Shown in pieces: positions 45,977 through 55,414 of a stretch of DNA of 64,000 bases. The stretch covers positions 806,001 through 870,000 of the forward strand of contig NZ_CANMNI010000002.1 in the NCBI RefSeq assembly GCF_947499215.1, given 5' to 3'. Made by a program: the position numbers and the translations under genes. The notes beneath the pieces were generated by a model, which did no database searches, was not told the origin of the DNA, and worked only from the letters and a program-made list of their open reading frames with translations. How positions within the stretch are numbered: the stretch's first letter is position 1; every line of letters starts with the position of its first letter. Source of the stretch: an uncultured Pontibacter sp. GTDB lineage: Bacteria; Bacteroidota; Bacteroidia; Cytophagales; Hymenobacteraceae.

Positions 45977-47362
45977 CTACACCTGCTGTGCCTGATACCC
46001 CTTTAGCTTCTCTTTTTTCACCAGCTGTTTCTCAAGCAGCTTCTGCACCTCGGGCTTGTTGTAGTCCTCCACGGTTTTGATGTGCTTCATCACCTTTTTC
46101 ATGATCTTTTCCTGCTCACGGCCTGTCTCCAAGGCGTAAGAATAAGGGAGGTCAGTGAAGGTCACCATGGAGTAAAGCGGGATCCACTTGTCGGGGTATT
46201 GCTGGTTGATCTTTCCTTCGATCTTTTTACGGAGCAGGAAGCGCGGGTCGGCAACTTTGTCGCGCATCTCAATGAAGTTCATCACGGCCAAGTCGGCAAT
46301 AGCATCGGCGTTGGGTTTGCGGCTGCACTCGAACTTTTTGAACAGTTGCTCCCAGTCACCGTCAAACGTATCCAGCATCTGGTCTAGCACCGTGATGTCT
46401 TCGAAGCCCGCATTCATCCCCTGTCCGTAGAATGGCACCACCGCATGGCAGGCATCGCCTATCAGCAAGGCTTTGTCCTCATAAGACCACGGAAAGCACT
46501 TCACCGTCACCAGCGAACCGATTGGGTTGGAGAAATAGTCTTCGGCTAAGTCGGGCATTAACGGCACAGCGTCCGGGAATGTCTGCATAAAGAAGTTGAG
46601 CAGATCGTCGTCCGTTTTGATGCTCTCAAAGGAAAGCTCGCCTTCGTAAGGGAAGAACAGGGTACAGGTAAAGCTGCCGTCGATGTTGGGCAGGGCGATC
46701 ATCATGTACTTGCCGCGCGGCCAGATGTGCAGGGCGTTCTTTTCCAGTGCCCAACCGCCATCTGCCGTGGCAGGTATAGTAAGTTCTTTATAGCCGTACT
46801 CGAGGTAGCTTTGGGAATAATTGTAGCGTTCGGTTTTCTGCATGGCGTTGCGCACCATCGAGAAAGCGCCGTCGGCGCCGAAAAGCAGCTCGGTGTGCAA
46901 CTCTTCCGTCTTGCCAGTTGCGTGGTTGCGCAGCGTGGCTTTGCTTTCGCGCAGATCCAAGTCGAGCAGTTGGCGATTGAAGTGGTAGTTGATATCGGGG
47001 TTTGGCTCCGACAGGTCCATCAGGGCGGCATTTAAACCCGCACGGGAAACTGAGTAGATGGACTGCCCCTCTTTGCCATAAGGCTGAAACGTGAGATTGC
47101 CTTGCTCGTCGTGCATCATGCGGCCGTGCATCGGTATGGCCACTTTGCGCACGGCCTCTTCTATACCTATACCGCGCAGCGCCTTAAAACCGCGGTCGCT
47201 CAAGGCGAGATTGATCGAACGGCCACCATCGAGCAGGGTCTTGCGCATATCCGGCCTGCGCTCGTAGATGTCCACTTTGTGGCCGCGCTTGGCTAGGTAT
47301 AGCGACAGCAGCGATCCAACCAGTCCGGCGCCCATGATGGTGATGTTCTTTCTCTCGGTCAT
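45977..47362 (-). CDS. kmo: Kynurenine 3-monooxygenase
   Basis: 461 residues. A flavin monooxygenase that hydroxylates kynurenine to 3-hydroxykynurenine in tryptophan breakdown (and, in other organisms, NAD synthesis). FAD-binding start ITIMGAGLVGSLLSLYLAKRGH with DIYERRPDMR, the DG motif LLFGADGAFSMVRNAM, and GDACHAVVPFYGQGMNAGFED for the ribityl-phosphate site. C-terminal part includes a hydrophobic stretch (about 380-400) as in other KMO enzymes. Two TATACC-type heptamers lie close together at 47161-47176. The other route genes kynU and ACMSD lie about 14-18 kb away on the same strand. Confidence 0.9.
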   Translation of the reverse strand: MTERKNITIMGAGLVGSLLSLYLAKRGHKVDIYERRPDMRKTLLDGGRSINLALSDRGFKALRGIGIEEAVRKVAIPMHGRMMHDEQGNLTFQPYGKEGQSIYSVSRAGLNAALMDLSEPNPDINYHFNRQLLDLDLRESKATLRNHATGKTEELHTELLFGADGAFSMVRNAMQKTERYNYSQSYLEYGYKELTIPATADGGWALEKNALHIWPRGKYMMIALPNIDGSFTCTLFFPYEGELSFESIKTDDDLLNFFMQTFPDAVPLMPDLAEDYFSNPIGSLVTVKCFPWSYEDKALLIGDACHAVVPFYGQGMNAGFEDITVLDQMLDTFDGDWEQLFKKFECSRKPNADAIADLAVMNFIEMRDKVADPRFLLRKKIEGKINQQYPDKWIPLYSMVTFTDLPYSYALETGREQEKIMKKVMKHIKTVEDYNKPEVQKLLEKQLVKKEKLKGYQAQQV

Positions 47363-47440
47363 AGTTTTTCAGGCAAGGCTTCTTGTTCTGTAAAGAAACG
47401 TTTTCCAATCGGGAAAGGCAATACTCGGCGGCAATATAGC

Positions 47441-48034
47441 TTAGCCTACAATAGTACGGAAAGTCAGGTTGATGCGGGGTGCAATATCACGGCTGGTTTT
47501 GGGGAGCTGGTGCTGCCAATGCTGTTGTGTGGTGCCCTGCATGAGTAGGAGACTACCATGCTGCAGGGTGAGCTTCACGGTGGGCAAGTCCTTACGCCTG
47601 CGGTGCCGAAAAGCAAAGCCCCGTTCCCCGCCAAAGCTGACAGAGGCTATACCTGCACCGAGTGTTTTTTCGTCGTCGGAATGCCAGCCCATGCTGTCTT
47701 GCCCGTGGCGGTAGTAGTTGAGCAGCACACTGTTATACCTGTCGCCTGAGGCGGCCTCTATCTGTTCCTTCAGTTCTAACAGCACAGGCAGCCACGGCTG
47801 GGGGGCGTTGTAGAGCCCCGAATAGGTATAGCTTTTGTCGCCGTACCAAGCTGTGAGCCTTGGCAAGGGTAGTTGCTTGCCAAACATTTTGATCTCTTCC
47901 TGTTGCCAAGTCACCTCCTCGATCAGCCGCTGTAGGTATAGGTCACTTTCTTCTTTTGTGAAAAAATGTGGCGCATAGTATACCTCCGCCTCGGGCATGT
48001 CGAGCTGGGTGAAGCTATCGCTATTTCGTATCAT
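47441..48034 (-). CDS. alkB: AlkB-family Fe(II)/2-oxoglutarate dioxygenase
   Basis: 197 residues. Direct repair by oxidative removal of alkyl groups from DNA/RNA bases. The iron ligands are in GWHSDDE (His and Asp) and HWQHQLPK (second His); the 2-oxoglutarate-binding Arg is in RINLTFRT. NSVLLNYYRHGQDSMGW is the usual substrate-recognition lid. Its start overlaps the end of the neighbouring antiporter gene by 14 bases if the first ATG is used; an ATG at 47998 would avoid this. Five AGGTATA/TATACCT heptamers fall within its 594 bases. Confidence 0.9.
   Translation of the reverse strand: MIRNSDSFTQLDMPEAEVYYAPHFFTKEESDLYLQRLIEEVTWQQEEIKMFGKQLPLPRLTAWYGDKSYTYSGLYNAPQPWLPVLLELKEQIEAASGDRYNSVLLNYYRHGQDSMGWHSDDEKTLGAGIASVSFGGERGFAFRHRRRKDLPTVKLTLQHGSLLLMQGTTQQHWQHQLPKTSRDIAPRINLTFRTIVG
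47648..47985. repeat. Dense cluster of AGGTATA/TATACCT heptamers inside alkB
   Basis: Five copies in 338 bases (47648-47654, 47734-47740, 47824-47830, 47934-47940, 47979-47985), in both orientations. This is the densest group seen; the heptamer occurs about once in 670 bases over the whole window, far above chance. Confidence 0.75.
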
Positions 48035-49739
48035 TTTCTTTTCTAGTCTCCTCCCTGTCGCTATCGTTTTCTTGCCGAACTTCCTCTTTCTCGTCTTTCT
48101 CCACTTTATGGCTAAACATCTCGGCTACCTTTTTCGCAGAGTCTTTGTAAGGCTCCAGTATGTACTCCGCGCCCTCTTCTTTCAGGATTTTCACCGTGTC
48201 ATCGTTCTTGGCGGTTACGGCGATGCGGCCCTCAAAATTCTCGTGCCGGAGCAACTTCATCAGGGCGATGTTTACTTTCACATCCGATATGGTACTGATT
48301 ACGTTAGACACTTTCTTCACAGGTAGTACTTCACCCAAATCGGGGTCCTCGGCATCGCAGTACACGGCATTCAGATCTTTTTCAGTCCAGTTGTTCACCA
48401 AAGCGGGGTCTATGTCGGCGCCAATGTAGGTGAGGTCGCGCTCCTGTAGGGCGGTAGCAATGCGCTTCCCGTAGCGACCCAGCCCGAAAATGAGCACATC
48501 CAGTTTTTCGGTATCATCTTCCAGCTCTTTTGGCTGTGAGGGTTTCTTCTTTTCAAATACGTCTAGCATCGGCGAGAGCCAGTCAAAGAGTTGATCTGAG
48601 AACATAATCATGTAGGTAGAGAGCGTGATGGTGATGAGTCCGACCAGCGTTACCAGCCCCAAGGTTTCTTGGTCAATGTGCCCTACGTCCATACCCATGT
48701 TGATGAGGATAAGCGAGAACTCACTGATCTGGGCCACGGTAAGGCCCGCCTTAAAGGAGGTGCGCTTGTGGTAGCCCATAATGCCCATGATGATGAGCAC
48801 GATGATCGGGTTGCCAATGAGCACAAACACCGAGAAAATAACCGACGGCATGATCTGTTCGCCCATCAGCCCTAGGTTCAGTTGCGAACCCAAATTGAGG
48901 AAAAAGAACAGCAAGAGGAAGTCGCGCACGCTAGTCAGGCGGCCGCTGATGACTTCGCGGTACTGCGTAGAGGCCAGCGATATACCTGCTAAGAAAGCGC
49001 CTACCTCCTTGCTGAAGCCCAGAAAATCGCCTAGCGCGGCCAGCAAGATGGCCCAGCCAATGGAGAAGAGCACCAACAGCTCCTGCGAGTCGGCGAGTTG
49101 CTTGGTGAGCTTTGGGATTACGTACTTCATGAGCACGGCCACCACTGCAAACATGGCGATGCCTTTGCCGAAGACGAAGACTAGGTCCATCCCCACCGAG
49201 CGTTCCGAGTCAGAACCCAGCGCCGAGAGCACGATCATCACGATCACCACCACAATGTCCTGCACAATCAGGAAGCCTAGCGCAATCTGCCCGTGCAGCA
49301 TGTCGATCTCTTTTTTGTCGGAGAGCAGTTTGACGATGATGATGGTACTCGAAAACGTGAGCGCCACGGCCACATACACCGACTCCAGCCATTCGAATCC
49401 CAGCGCCATGGCAATGCCAAAGCCAAAGACGGAAGTGAAAATCACCTGCCCGAGCCCCGTCATCATAGCTACTTTGCCCGTCGACTTGATCAGGTTGATG
49501 TCCAGTTTAAGACCCACCACGAAGAGCAGTATGGCAATGCCCATCTCGGCGAGCAGATCTATCTCGTGCTCGGAGTTGAGGATGTTGAGCACCGACGGCC
49601 CCACAAGTATACCTACCGCGATAAACGATACGATAAGCGGCTGCCGCAGCACACGTCCAATGGCCCCGGCCACAGTAGCCAGAAAGATGATAAGGGCAAA
49701 CTCGTAAAATTGGTTGTTGATCAGTTCCGATAGATCCAT
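48021..49739 (-). CDS. Cation:proton antiporter, CPA2 family with RCK_N domain
   Basis: 572 residues. About 12 membrane segments (residues 5-400) of the KefB/CPA2 fold, e.g. ALIIFLATVAGAIGRVLRQPLIVSFIAVGILVGP and GIAILLFVVGLKLD, which hold the ion-exchange Asp/Asn motif. The C-terminal part (about 425-545) is an RCK_N NAD-binding domain (LDVLIFGLGRYGKRIATAL, GADIDPALV) followed by a highly charged tail rich in Lys and Glu. It probably exchanges K+ or Na+ for H+ under nucleotide control. First gene of the antiporter block. Confidence 0.88.
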   Translation of the reverse strand: MDLSELINNQFYEFALIIFLATVAGAIGRVLRQPLIVSFIAVGILVGPSVLNILNSEHEIDLLAEMGIAILLFVVGLKLDINLIKSTGKVAMMTGLGQVIFTSVFGFGIAMALGFEWLESVYVAVALTFSSTIIIVKLLSDKKEIDMLHGQIALGFLIVQDIVVVIVMIVLSALGSDSERSVGMDLVFVFGKGIAMFAVVAVLMKYVIPKLTKQLADSQELLVLFSIGWAILLAALGDFLGFSKEVGAFLAGISLASTQYREVISGRLTSVRDFLLLFFFLNLGSQLNLGLMGEQIMPSVIFSVFVLIGNPIIVLIIMGIMGYHKRTSFKAGLTVAQISEFSLILINMGMDVGHIDQETLGLVTLVGLITITLSTYMIMFSDQLFDWLSPMLDVFEKKKPSQPKELEDDTEKLDVLIFGLGRYGKRIATALQERDLTYIGADIDPALVNNWTEKDLNAVYCDAEDPDLGEVLPVKKVSNVISTISDVKVNIALMKLLRHENFEGRIAVTAKNDDTVKILKEEGAEYILEPYKDSAKKVAEMFSHKVEKDEKEEVRQENDSDREETRKENDTK

Positions 49740-49861
49740 AGTTCGATTTAGTTTAGGGAGCCAGCATCATTGTCGCTTACTATACCATCGTTATGAAATG
49801 GCAGGTATAGCGGCACTCTGACAGAAGCTCCTGACAATTGCTCTTGGCGTCGGAACCCTCC

Positions 49862-51139
49862 TTAGGTTATTTCATCTGGTACTTCGTCGGGCGCCAAAGG
49901 TTCTATTCCTTCTTTCTTTCGCTCCACGTCTAGCTTCCGCATTGCCCGGGAGGCAGTAACGCCGTGCAGCATGATCGAAACCATCACAACAAAACCTACT
50001 ACAGACCAAAGTTCATTCGCTTCCTTAAAGTCATACTCATTCAGGGCAAACGACAGGTAATAGAAGGAGCCTATGCCCCGAATACCAAAAAAGGAGATGG
50101 CAACTTTTTCTCTTACAGTAGATCGGGTGCCGATGAGACTGGGCAATGTCGTCAGCGGCCTGATGACAAACAAGAACGCTAGGCCTATTAACGCACCCTG
50201 CCAAGTGAGGTGGTCCAGCAGCCCCGAAACGATACTACCGCCAAACAAAATGAGCAGGATCACCATAACGATGCGCTCTATCTGGTTGATGAAGTCGTGC
50301 ATCTCGGTGTGGTACTCGTCTTCCTCCTCGTAACTGCTCATAGTAAGAGCCGTTACGAATACGGCGATAAAGCCATAGCCGTGCACAAACTCGGTGAATC
50401 CATAAGAGACTAGCGTGGCAGAGAGCGCCAAGAAGCCTTCGTTTGCCTTCGGAAATTTGGAGATTTTAGGTAACTTGAATATAAGGAAGGCCAGCGCCCA
50501 GCCTATGGCATAGCCCATTGCCACTCCCACCACAATGCGGTAAATCAGGTCCCGCATCACCCACTCTGCAAACCAATCCGGGTTGCTGCCCGCTGAAACC
50601 GCCAGCACAACAGCCAGCCAAGTAAATGGAAAGGCAGACCCGTCGTTCAAGCCGGCCTCTGACGTTAGGGAAAACCGGACTACGTCTTCTTCCTCATCAT
50701 CCGGTGGGCCTACCTGCACCTGTTCCGCCAGCACGGGATCGGTAGGTGCCAGCACGGCACCCAACAGCACAGCCGCTGCGATGGAAAAACCCAACACACT
50801 CCAACCCAGAAAAGCCAAAGCCCCAATACATAATAACATGGTGATACTCACCAACCTAAGCGGTATGCGCCAAAGCTTGAGGCCAAATTTACGCCTGATT
50901 TTAAGCCCAGTGCCCATCAGCGAGATGATCACGCTAAGCTCCGTGAGGTGTACGGCATACTTCTCCCCTCTTATAGGATTAGGGGAGGGCAGTTCGAACG
51001 GCACCCAGTACACAAACATGCCCACCAACAGGAATAGAATGGGATAGGAAATAAACGTCCGCTCGGTAAGGCGCGGAATCCAAGCCATGGAAAGAGCCGC
51101 CACGCCTACCACTGATATAGCTATAACATATTTATCCAT
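49862..51139 (-). CDS. Cation:proton antiporter, CPA1/NhaP type
   Basis: 425 residues from ATG 51139; the longer reading starts with TTG and is not needed. About 12 membrane segments. Features of the CPA1 family: LGAVLAPTDPVLAEQVQVG, with the P-T-D-P-V-L motif of the ion path, and FSLTSEAGLNDGSAFPFTWLAVV, with the second conserved Asp. No C-terminal RCK domain. It probably exchanges Na+ or K+ for H+ across the inner membrane. Same strand as its neighbours. Confidence 0.88.
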   Translation of the reverse strand: MDKYVIAISVVGVAALSMAWIPRLTERTFISYPILFLLVGMFVYWVPFELPSPNPIRGEKYAVHLTELSVIISLMGTGLKIRRKFGLKLWRIPLRLVSITMLLCIGALAFLGWSVLGFSIAAAVLLGAVLAPTDPVLAEQVQVGPPDDEEEDVVRFSLTSEAGLNDGSAFPFTWLAVVLAVSAGSNPDWFAEWVMRDLIYRIVVGVAMGYAIGWALAFLIFKLPKISKFPKANEGFLALSATLVSYGFTEFVHGYGFIAVFVTALTMSSYEEEDEYHTEMHDFINQIERIVMVILLILFGGSIVSGLLDHLTWQGALIGLAFLFVIRPLTTLPSLIGTRSTVREKVAISFFGIRGIGSFYYLSFALNEYDFKEANELWSVVGFVVMVSIMLHGVTASRAMRKLDVERKKEGIEPLAPDEVPDEIT

Positions 51140-51384
51140 CCTGCATTTATATACTCCCAAGCCGGATCAGGCTTTTCAACAATAATTGAATAGCCTCCCT
51201 ATCTATTGAGGCGTTAAAACAATAGGCATACAGTTGAGTATGGCCCTTTGTTGCGTCTTCAGATAACGAGCTTTATAATAAACCTTGAGAAATCAGATAA
51301 CTTAGAACAGTTTCAGATCGCCTTTGGCAACGCAGTTTGGGGCATGCCCTTGTGGTGACTGCAGCAAGCCAGCATGAATCTTCC

Positions 51385-52206
51385 CTACATTGGCAGCACA
51401 ATCAACGGAACAGAGGCATCGTACACCAGCTCGTTTATCAGAAACCGGCGAAAGACTTGGTTGGTGAAAGAGCGGGAGCCTTTCTTCACGACTAGCATAC
51501 CGTCGGTATGAGCATCCATGTATTGCTTCAAGGTATAGAAAGCGTCTTCCCCCTTAAATATCTCGATGTAAACTTCTCGCTCGCCATGGTACTGTTTCCG
51601 CAACTCCTCTAAGTAAGCGGTGGTTTGTTTCATACTGTCTTTTTTCGAAACCACAGACAAGAAACGGATGTGCTTGATCTTGTCACCAAACAGGTGGAGC
51701 ACCTTGTCAAACTCTTCCGTGTTGAGCTTGTACTTATAATAAACACTCACATATAGCGTATCGGGCGACATGTTGAAAAAGTGCTTGGGTACAGCCACCA
51801 CCACGTTGTTTGTCTCGTCCATCACCCGAATGGCCATACTGCCTATAAATATTCTTTTCAGGAAGCCCGTGCCTTTCAGCCCCACAAACACTACGTTGTA
51901 GTAGTATTCGCTCAACAGTCGCTGCAACGTAAAAATCACGCTTTCGTCGGCTACGTGATAGCTAATGTGGCGGGTGTCGGGCAGATGCTGTATGGCAAAT
52001 CCCTTAAGTCTGTTCAGTGCTTTATCGGTTTCATACTTGCTTATCTCGTCGCGGGTGCTACCATCGGTAAGGGCGGGCGCCATGATCACAGGCTCGTGCA
52101 AAAGCAACACATCAGCGGCCATGCTGTCGGCCCAGTGCTTGGCCAGCTGCAGCTCGAACTTGGAGTAGGAAGAAAAATCGATCAGTACGATAAACCGTGC
52201 TTTCAT
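51385..52206 (-). CDS. Universal stress protein family, two-domain
   Basis: 273 residues with two Usp-like halves. The first: FIVLIDFSSYSKFELQLAKHWADSMAADVLLLHEPV, then VVFVGLKGTGFLKRIFIGSMAIRVMDETNNVVVAVP, which looks like a degenerate ATP-binding G-x2-G-x9-G(S/T) loop. The second half (about 145-273) repeats the alternating beta/alpha pattern with VYIEIFKGED and GMLVVKKGSRSFTNQ. Cytoplasmic; role in stress adaptation by analogy only. Lies between an antiporter and a divergent Na+/alanine symporter. Confidence 0.85.
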   Translation of the reverse strand: MKARFIVLIDFSSYSKFELQLAKHWADSMAADVLLLHEPVIMAPALTDGSTRDEISKYETDKALNRLKGFAIQHLPDTRHISYHVADESVIFTLQRLLSEYYYNVVFVGLKGTGFLKRIFIGSMAIRVMDETNNVVVAVPKHFFNMSPDTLYVSVYYKYKLNTEEFDKVLHLFGDKIKHIRFLSVVSKKDSMKQTTAYLEELRKQYHGEREVYIEIFKGEDAFYTLKQYMDAHTDGMLVVKKGSRSFTNQVFRRFLINELVYDASVPLIVLPM

Positions 52207-52292
52207 CGGCCGGGGTTTTAGCGGTATACCTGTGCCAACGACGGCACCTATACCTGTAAGCTACGAAAAAATACGGCGATCGTATAGCATGA

Positions 52293-52319
52293 TTGGTTGC
52301 CATTCTAGGCTTATCTTTG
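52293..52319 (+). promoter_or_regulatory. Putative promoter of the agcS-type gene
   Basis: TTG (52293-52295), 16-base spacer, TATCTTTG (52312-52319), matching TAnnTTTG; about 30 bases before the TTG start codon. Confidence 0.5.
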
Positions 52320-52349
52320 TAGCTTTCTACTTAAGCAATCTTATTTCTA

Positions 52350-53750
52350 TTGAAAGTATTAGAAGAATCTTTAGTCTGGTTTAGCGACGCCGCATGGGGT
52401 ATGCCCTTGTTGATATTACTGATGGGCGGTGGCTTTTACTTTATGTTCTACTCGGGCTTCCTGCCCTTCCGTTACCTGCGCCACGCCATCAACGTGCTGC
52501 GCGGCAAATACGACGACCCCGATGATCCGGGCGATATCAATCACTTCGAGGCGCTATCGGCTGCACTGGCGGCTACCGTAGGTATGGGTAACATCAGCGG
52601 GGTGGCGGTGGCCATTGCCATTGGCGGACCGGGTGTACTGTTCTGGATGTGGGTGAGCGCCTTTGTGGGCATGGCCACTAAGTTCTTTACCTGCACGCTG
52701 TCGGTGATGTACCGCGGCCACGATAGCGTAGGCCACCTAGAGGGCGGACCGATGTACGTGATCGAGACAGGCCTCGGCAAGAAATGGAAGCCACTGGCAG
52801 CTTTCTTCGCTGTTGCGGGTTTGTTCGGTACACTACCGATATTCCAAGCCAACCAACTCACGCAGGTGATTCGCGAAGTTGTACTTGAGCCCAATGGCTT
52901 CACAACTACCGATCTGTTTTATACCAACCTCACCATCGGGCTTGTGCTCGTGTTCATCACCTCGCTGGTGATTTTTGGAGGTATACAGCGCATTGGTCAT
53001 GTGGCGGGCAAAATGGTGCCGGGCATGGTGGTGCTCTATATGCTAGCCGTATTCTACATCATGTTCGTCAACTACACCGCTATACCTGACGCCTTTGCCT
53101 TGATCTTCAGAGATGCTTTCTCGGCACAAACCGTGCTGGGCGGCGCTGTGGGTGCGATCATCATAGCGGGCGCAAGAAGAGCGGCTTTCTCGAATGAGGC
53201 AGGTATAGGTACGGCCGCCATGATGCATGGTGCCGCTAAAACCGACGAGCCCATTCGTGAAGGGCTGGTAGCCATGCTTGGTCCTTTTATTGACACGATA
53301 GTAGTGTGTACGCTCACGGGCTTGGCCATCATCCTGACTAACACGTGGCAAACATCCGACGCCAGCGGCGTAACCATGACGGCCACTGCCTTTAACAATG
53401 CTATGCCGGGGTTCGGCAGCTATGTGCTGGTGGTGTGTGTAATGATTTTTGCGTTTACTTCGCTGTTTTCCTACTCTTACTACGGCACCAAGTGCTTCAG
53501 CTACCTCTTCGGCGCGAAGTACAAGCACTACTACAACTACTTCTATGTAACGACCATCGTGTTCGGTGCCACCGCCACTATTACCGCCGTTATCGCCCTT
53601 ATCGACGGCATGTACGCCATGATGGCTATACCTACCATGGTGTCGGCGCTATTGTTATCGCCTAAGGTAAAGGCTGCGGCAAAAGATTATTTCAGGAGAA
53701 TGAAGGAGTTTAGGGAAGAAGTGGAGAAAGTGAAGGAGGTTAGGAGTTAG
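52350..53750 (+). CDS. Sodium:alanine symporter family protein (AgcS)
   Basis: 466 residues, starting at TTG 52350; no ATG is available close by in frame. About 11 membrane segments. Family sequence: GDINHFEALSAALAATVGMGNISGVAVAIAIGGPG near the N-terminus, the conserved MWVSAFVGMATKFFTC, and AFSNEAGIGTAAMMHGAAKTD in the middle, all typical of Na+(H+)/alanine or glycine symporters. Imports amino acids with sodium. It is the only plus-strand gene of the transport block and has its own promoter. Confidence 0.92.
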   Translation: MKVLEESLVWFSDAAWGMPLLILLMGGGFYFMFYSGFLPFRYLRHAINVLRGKYDDPDDPGDINHFEALSAALAATVGMGNISGVAVAIAIGGPGVLFWMWVSAFVGMATKFFTCTLSVMYRGHDSVGHLEGGPMYVIETGLGKKWKPLAAFFAVAGLFGTLPIFQANQLTQVIREVVLEPNGFTTTDLFYTNLTIGLVLVFITSLVIFGGIQRIGHVAGKMVPGMVVLYMLAVFYIMFVNYTAIPDAFALIFRDAFSAQTVLGGAVGAIIIAGARRAAFSNEAGIGTAAMMHGAAKTDEPIREGLVAMLGPFIDTIVVCTLTGLAIILTNTWQTSDASGVTMTATAFNNAMPGFGSYVLVVCVMIFAFTSLFSYSYYGTKCFSYLFGAKYKHYYNYFYVTTIVFGATATITAVIALIDGMYAMMAIPTMVSALLLSPKVKAAAKDYFRRMKEFREEVEKVKEVRS

Positions 53751-53908
53751 AGAGTTTGGGGGTGAGAGTTGACGCGATAGAGAGGTATAGCACTGGGGAT
53801 AAGCTATGCTGGGGAATCGCCGCCTTATGCATAAATAAATATAGATTATTCTGAATATTTCTAAATTGCCGCTTCTATTCTTTAGCGAACTATCTCAACC
53901 CCAACCCC

Positions 53909-54340
53909 ATGCAGCACATCGAAACAGAGATTTTAATTAACGCGCAGCCAGAAAAGGTATGGGCTGTGCTCACCGACTTTGAGAAGCATCCTACATGGAA
54001 TCCGTTTATCAAATCCATTGAGGGTGAGAAATCGGTTGGAAAGCAACTGAAAGTGTTTATTCAGCCACCAAACGGAGGCGGTATGACGTTTAAGCCTGTT
54101 GTGCTGACTTACGATGTGAACAAAGAATTCCGCTGGAAAGGCAAGCTGGGTATAAGTGGCATTTTTGACGGGGAACACTACTTTCAATTGATTGACATGG
54201 GGGAAAATACCACCAAGTTTATTCACGGCGAAAAATTCAGCGGCATCTTGGTTTCACTTATGGGCGGTGCGCTCAACAAAACTAAAGAAGGCTTTCAGTT
54301 GATGAACGAAGCGCTCAAAAGGGAGTGTGAACGGATGTAA
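53909..54340 (+). CDS. SRPBCC-domain protein
   Basis: 143 residues of the START/Bet v1-like SRPBCC fold: IETEILINAQPEKVWAVLTDFEKHPTWNPFIKSIEG, then VLTYDVNKEFRWKGKLG and GGALNKTKEGFQLMNEALKREC at the C-terminal helix. Single-domain members bind hydrophobic ligands or modify cofactors; the ligand is unknown. Cytoplasmic. Slightly overlaps the possible start of the next gene, which I place two bases after its stop. Confidence 0.87.
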   Translation: MQHIETEILINAQPEKVWAVLTDFEKHPTWNPFIKSIEGEKSVGKQLKVFIQPPNGGGMTFKPVVLTYDVNKEFRWKGKLGISGIFDGEHYFQLIDMGENTTKFIHGEKFSGILVSLMGGALNKTKEGFQLMNEALKRECERM

Positions 54341-54341
54341 A

Positions 54342-55367
54342 ATGAGAAATCCCTTATACTTTCTCTTAGCGTTCTCCTTGCTTAATGCACACCTCTCTTA
54401 CGGTCAGAAAGGCCTGAACAAAGCCGATTATTTCATTTTACTGGATAGCAATAACAGTATTTCTATCAATTCTTTCACTGACAATAAGATTACCAAACAG
54501 GCAAGTTTTCGCATAAATAAGAAAGCCATCTATGCTACTGATGGACTTTCTCAAATAGCAATAGTAGATACTTCAAAGAATAGAGTTGTCATTCATAACT
54601 TTAAAAATGAAATACTTGTCGATACTATAATCCCGTTTAAAATAGAATCGAAATCGCTATTCCTAACACAAGAGAATCTTTTCATAGGCGGGCAATTTGG
54701 CAGCGAACTTCTTGTTCAGTTCAATTTGGATAAAAAAGAATGGCACTCCCTGCACATTCCTACGGAAGTGCTATATCCGGGCAAAGCCATAGACGACATC
54801 GTGCTGGATGGCAGTATGCTTTTGGCTATCGACAACCTCATCATGCCTAAGTATATTTTATATTATCAACTTAGGAACTCTTCCAAAGCCGAATATGCAC
54901 ATTCAGTTCAGCTGAAACCGAACGGAACTTACGAAAGTATCCATCAAGGTAGAATTACGGATAAATATATTGGCCTGATTTCAGGCACATTCAGTGGTGA
55001 TATTGGCCGTTCAAATCATATCGCTATTTATGATAAGCGCGATATGACCAGAAGCTTTGCCATCTCTGTCAATCAAATGGAAAAAGGGTATCACACCTTT
55101 GATGATGTTGTGATTGTAGGTGACAAAATCATTATTGCTAGCAAAGAAAAAGGGCTGGGACAGTTTTTAATCAGGCCACAGTATTTCAAGACTGAAGAAA
55201 GGCGCTTTGGTAATTTTAATGAAACCATAAGCCCCTCAAAGATTCAATACAGAAAATCAAAAAAACAAACTATCGCAAAGCTGACGCTTATACCACAGAC
55301 AGATAAGGTTGTTGTAACATACGAGAGCACTTTGGGAAAGTACAGCCATGAGATTTTAAGCCAATAA
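54342..55367 (+). CDS. Exported protein of unknown function, AT-rich gene
   Basis: 341 residues from ATG 54342, giving a signal peptide (MRNPLYFLLAFSLLNAHLSYG). Mature part: repeated WD40/propeller-like strands such as SLFLTQENLFIGGQFGSELLVQFNLDKK, VDTSKNRVVIHNFKN, LSGDIGRS, RSFAISVNQMEKG, LTLIPQTDKVVVTYES. No family recognised. Codons are markedly richer in A/T than in neighbouring genes, suggesting acquisition from another source or relaxed use (inference). Follows the SRPBCC gene by one base on the same strand. Confidence 0.65.
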   Translation: MRNPLYFLLAFSLLNAHLSYGQKGLNKADYFILLDSNNSISINSFTDNKITKQASFRINKKAIYATDGLSQIAIVDTSKNRVVIHNFKNEILVDTIIPFKIESKSLFLTQENLFIGGQFGSELLVQFNLDKKEWHSLHIPTEVLYPGKAIDDIVLDGSMLLAIDNLIMPKYILYYQLRNSSKAEYAHSVQLKPNGTYESIHQGRITDKYIGLISGTFSGDIGRSNHIAIYDKRDMTRSFAISVNQMEKGYHTFDDVVIVGDKIIIASKEKGLGQFLIRPQYFKTEERRFGNFNETISPSKIQYRKSKKQTIAKLTLIPQTDKVVVTYESTLGKYSHEILSQ

Positions 55368-55414
55368 TTACTGTGCTACTAGCTTTTTGATTGTACAGTA
55401 TACTTCCCCTATTA

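Noticed and set aside
48781..49707. Plus-strand ORF of 308 codons opposite the CPA2 antiporter
   Set aside because: Rich in Met/Ser/Thr runs as expected from antisense of membrane segments; no family features.
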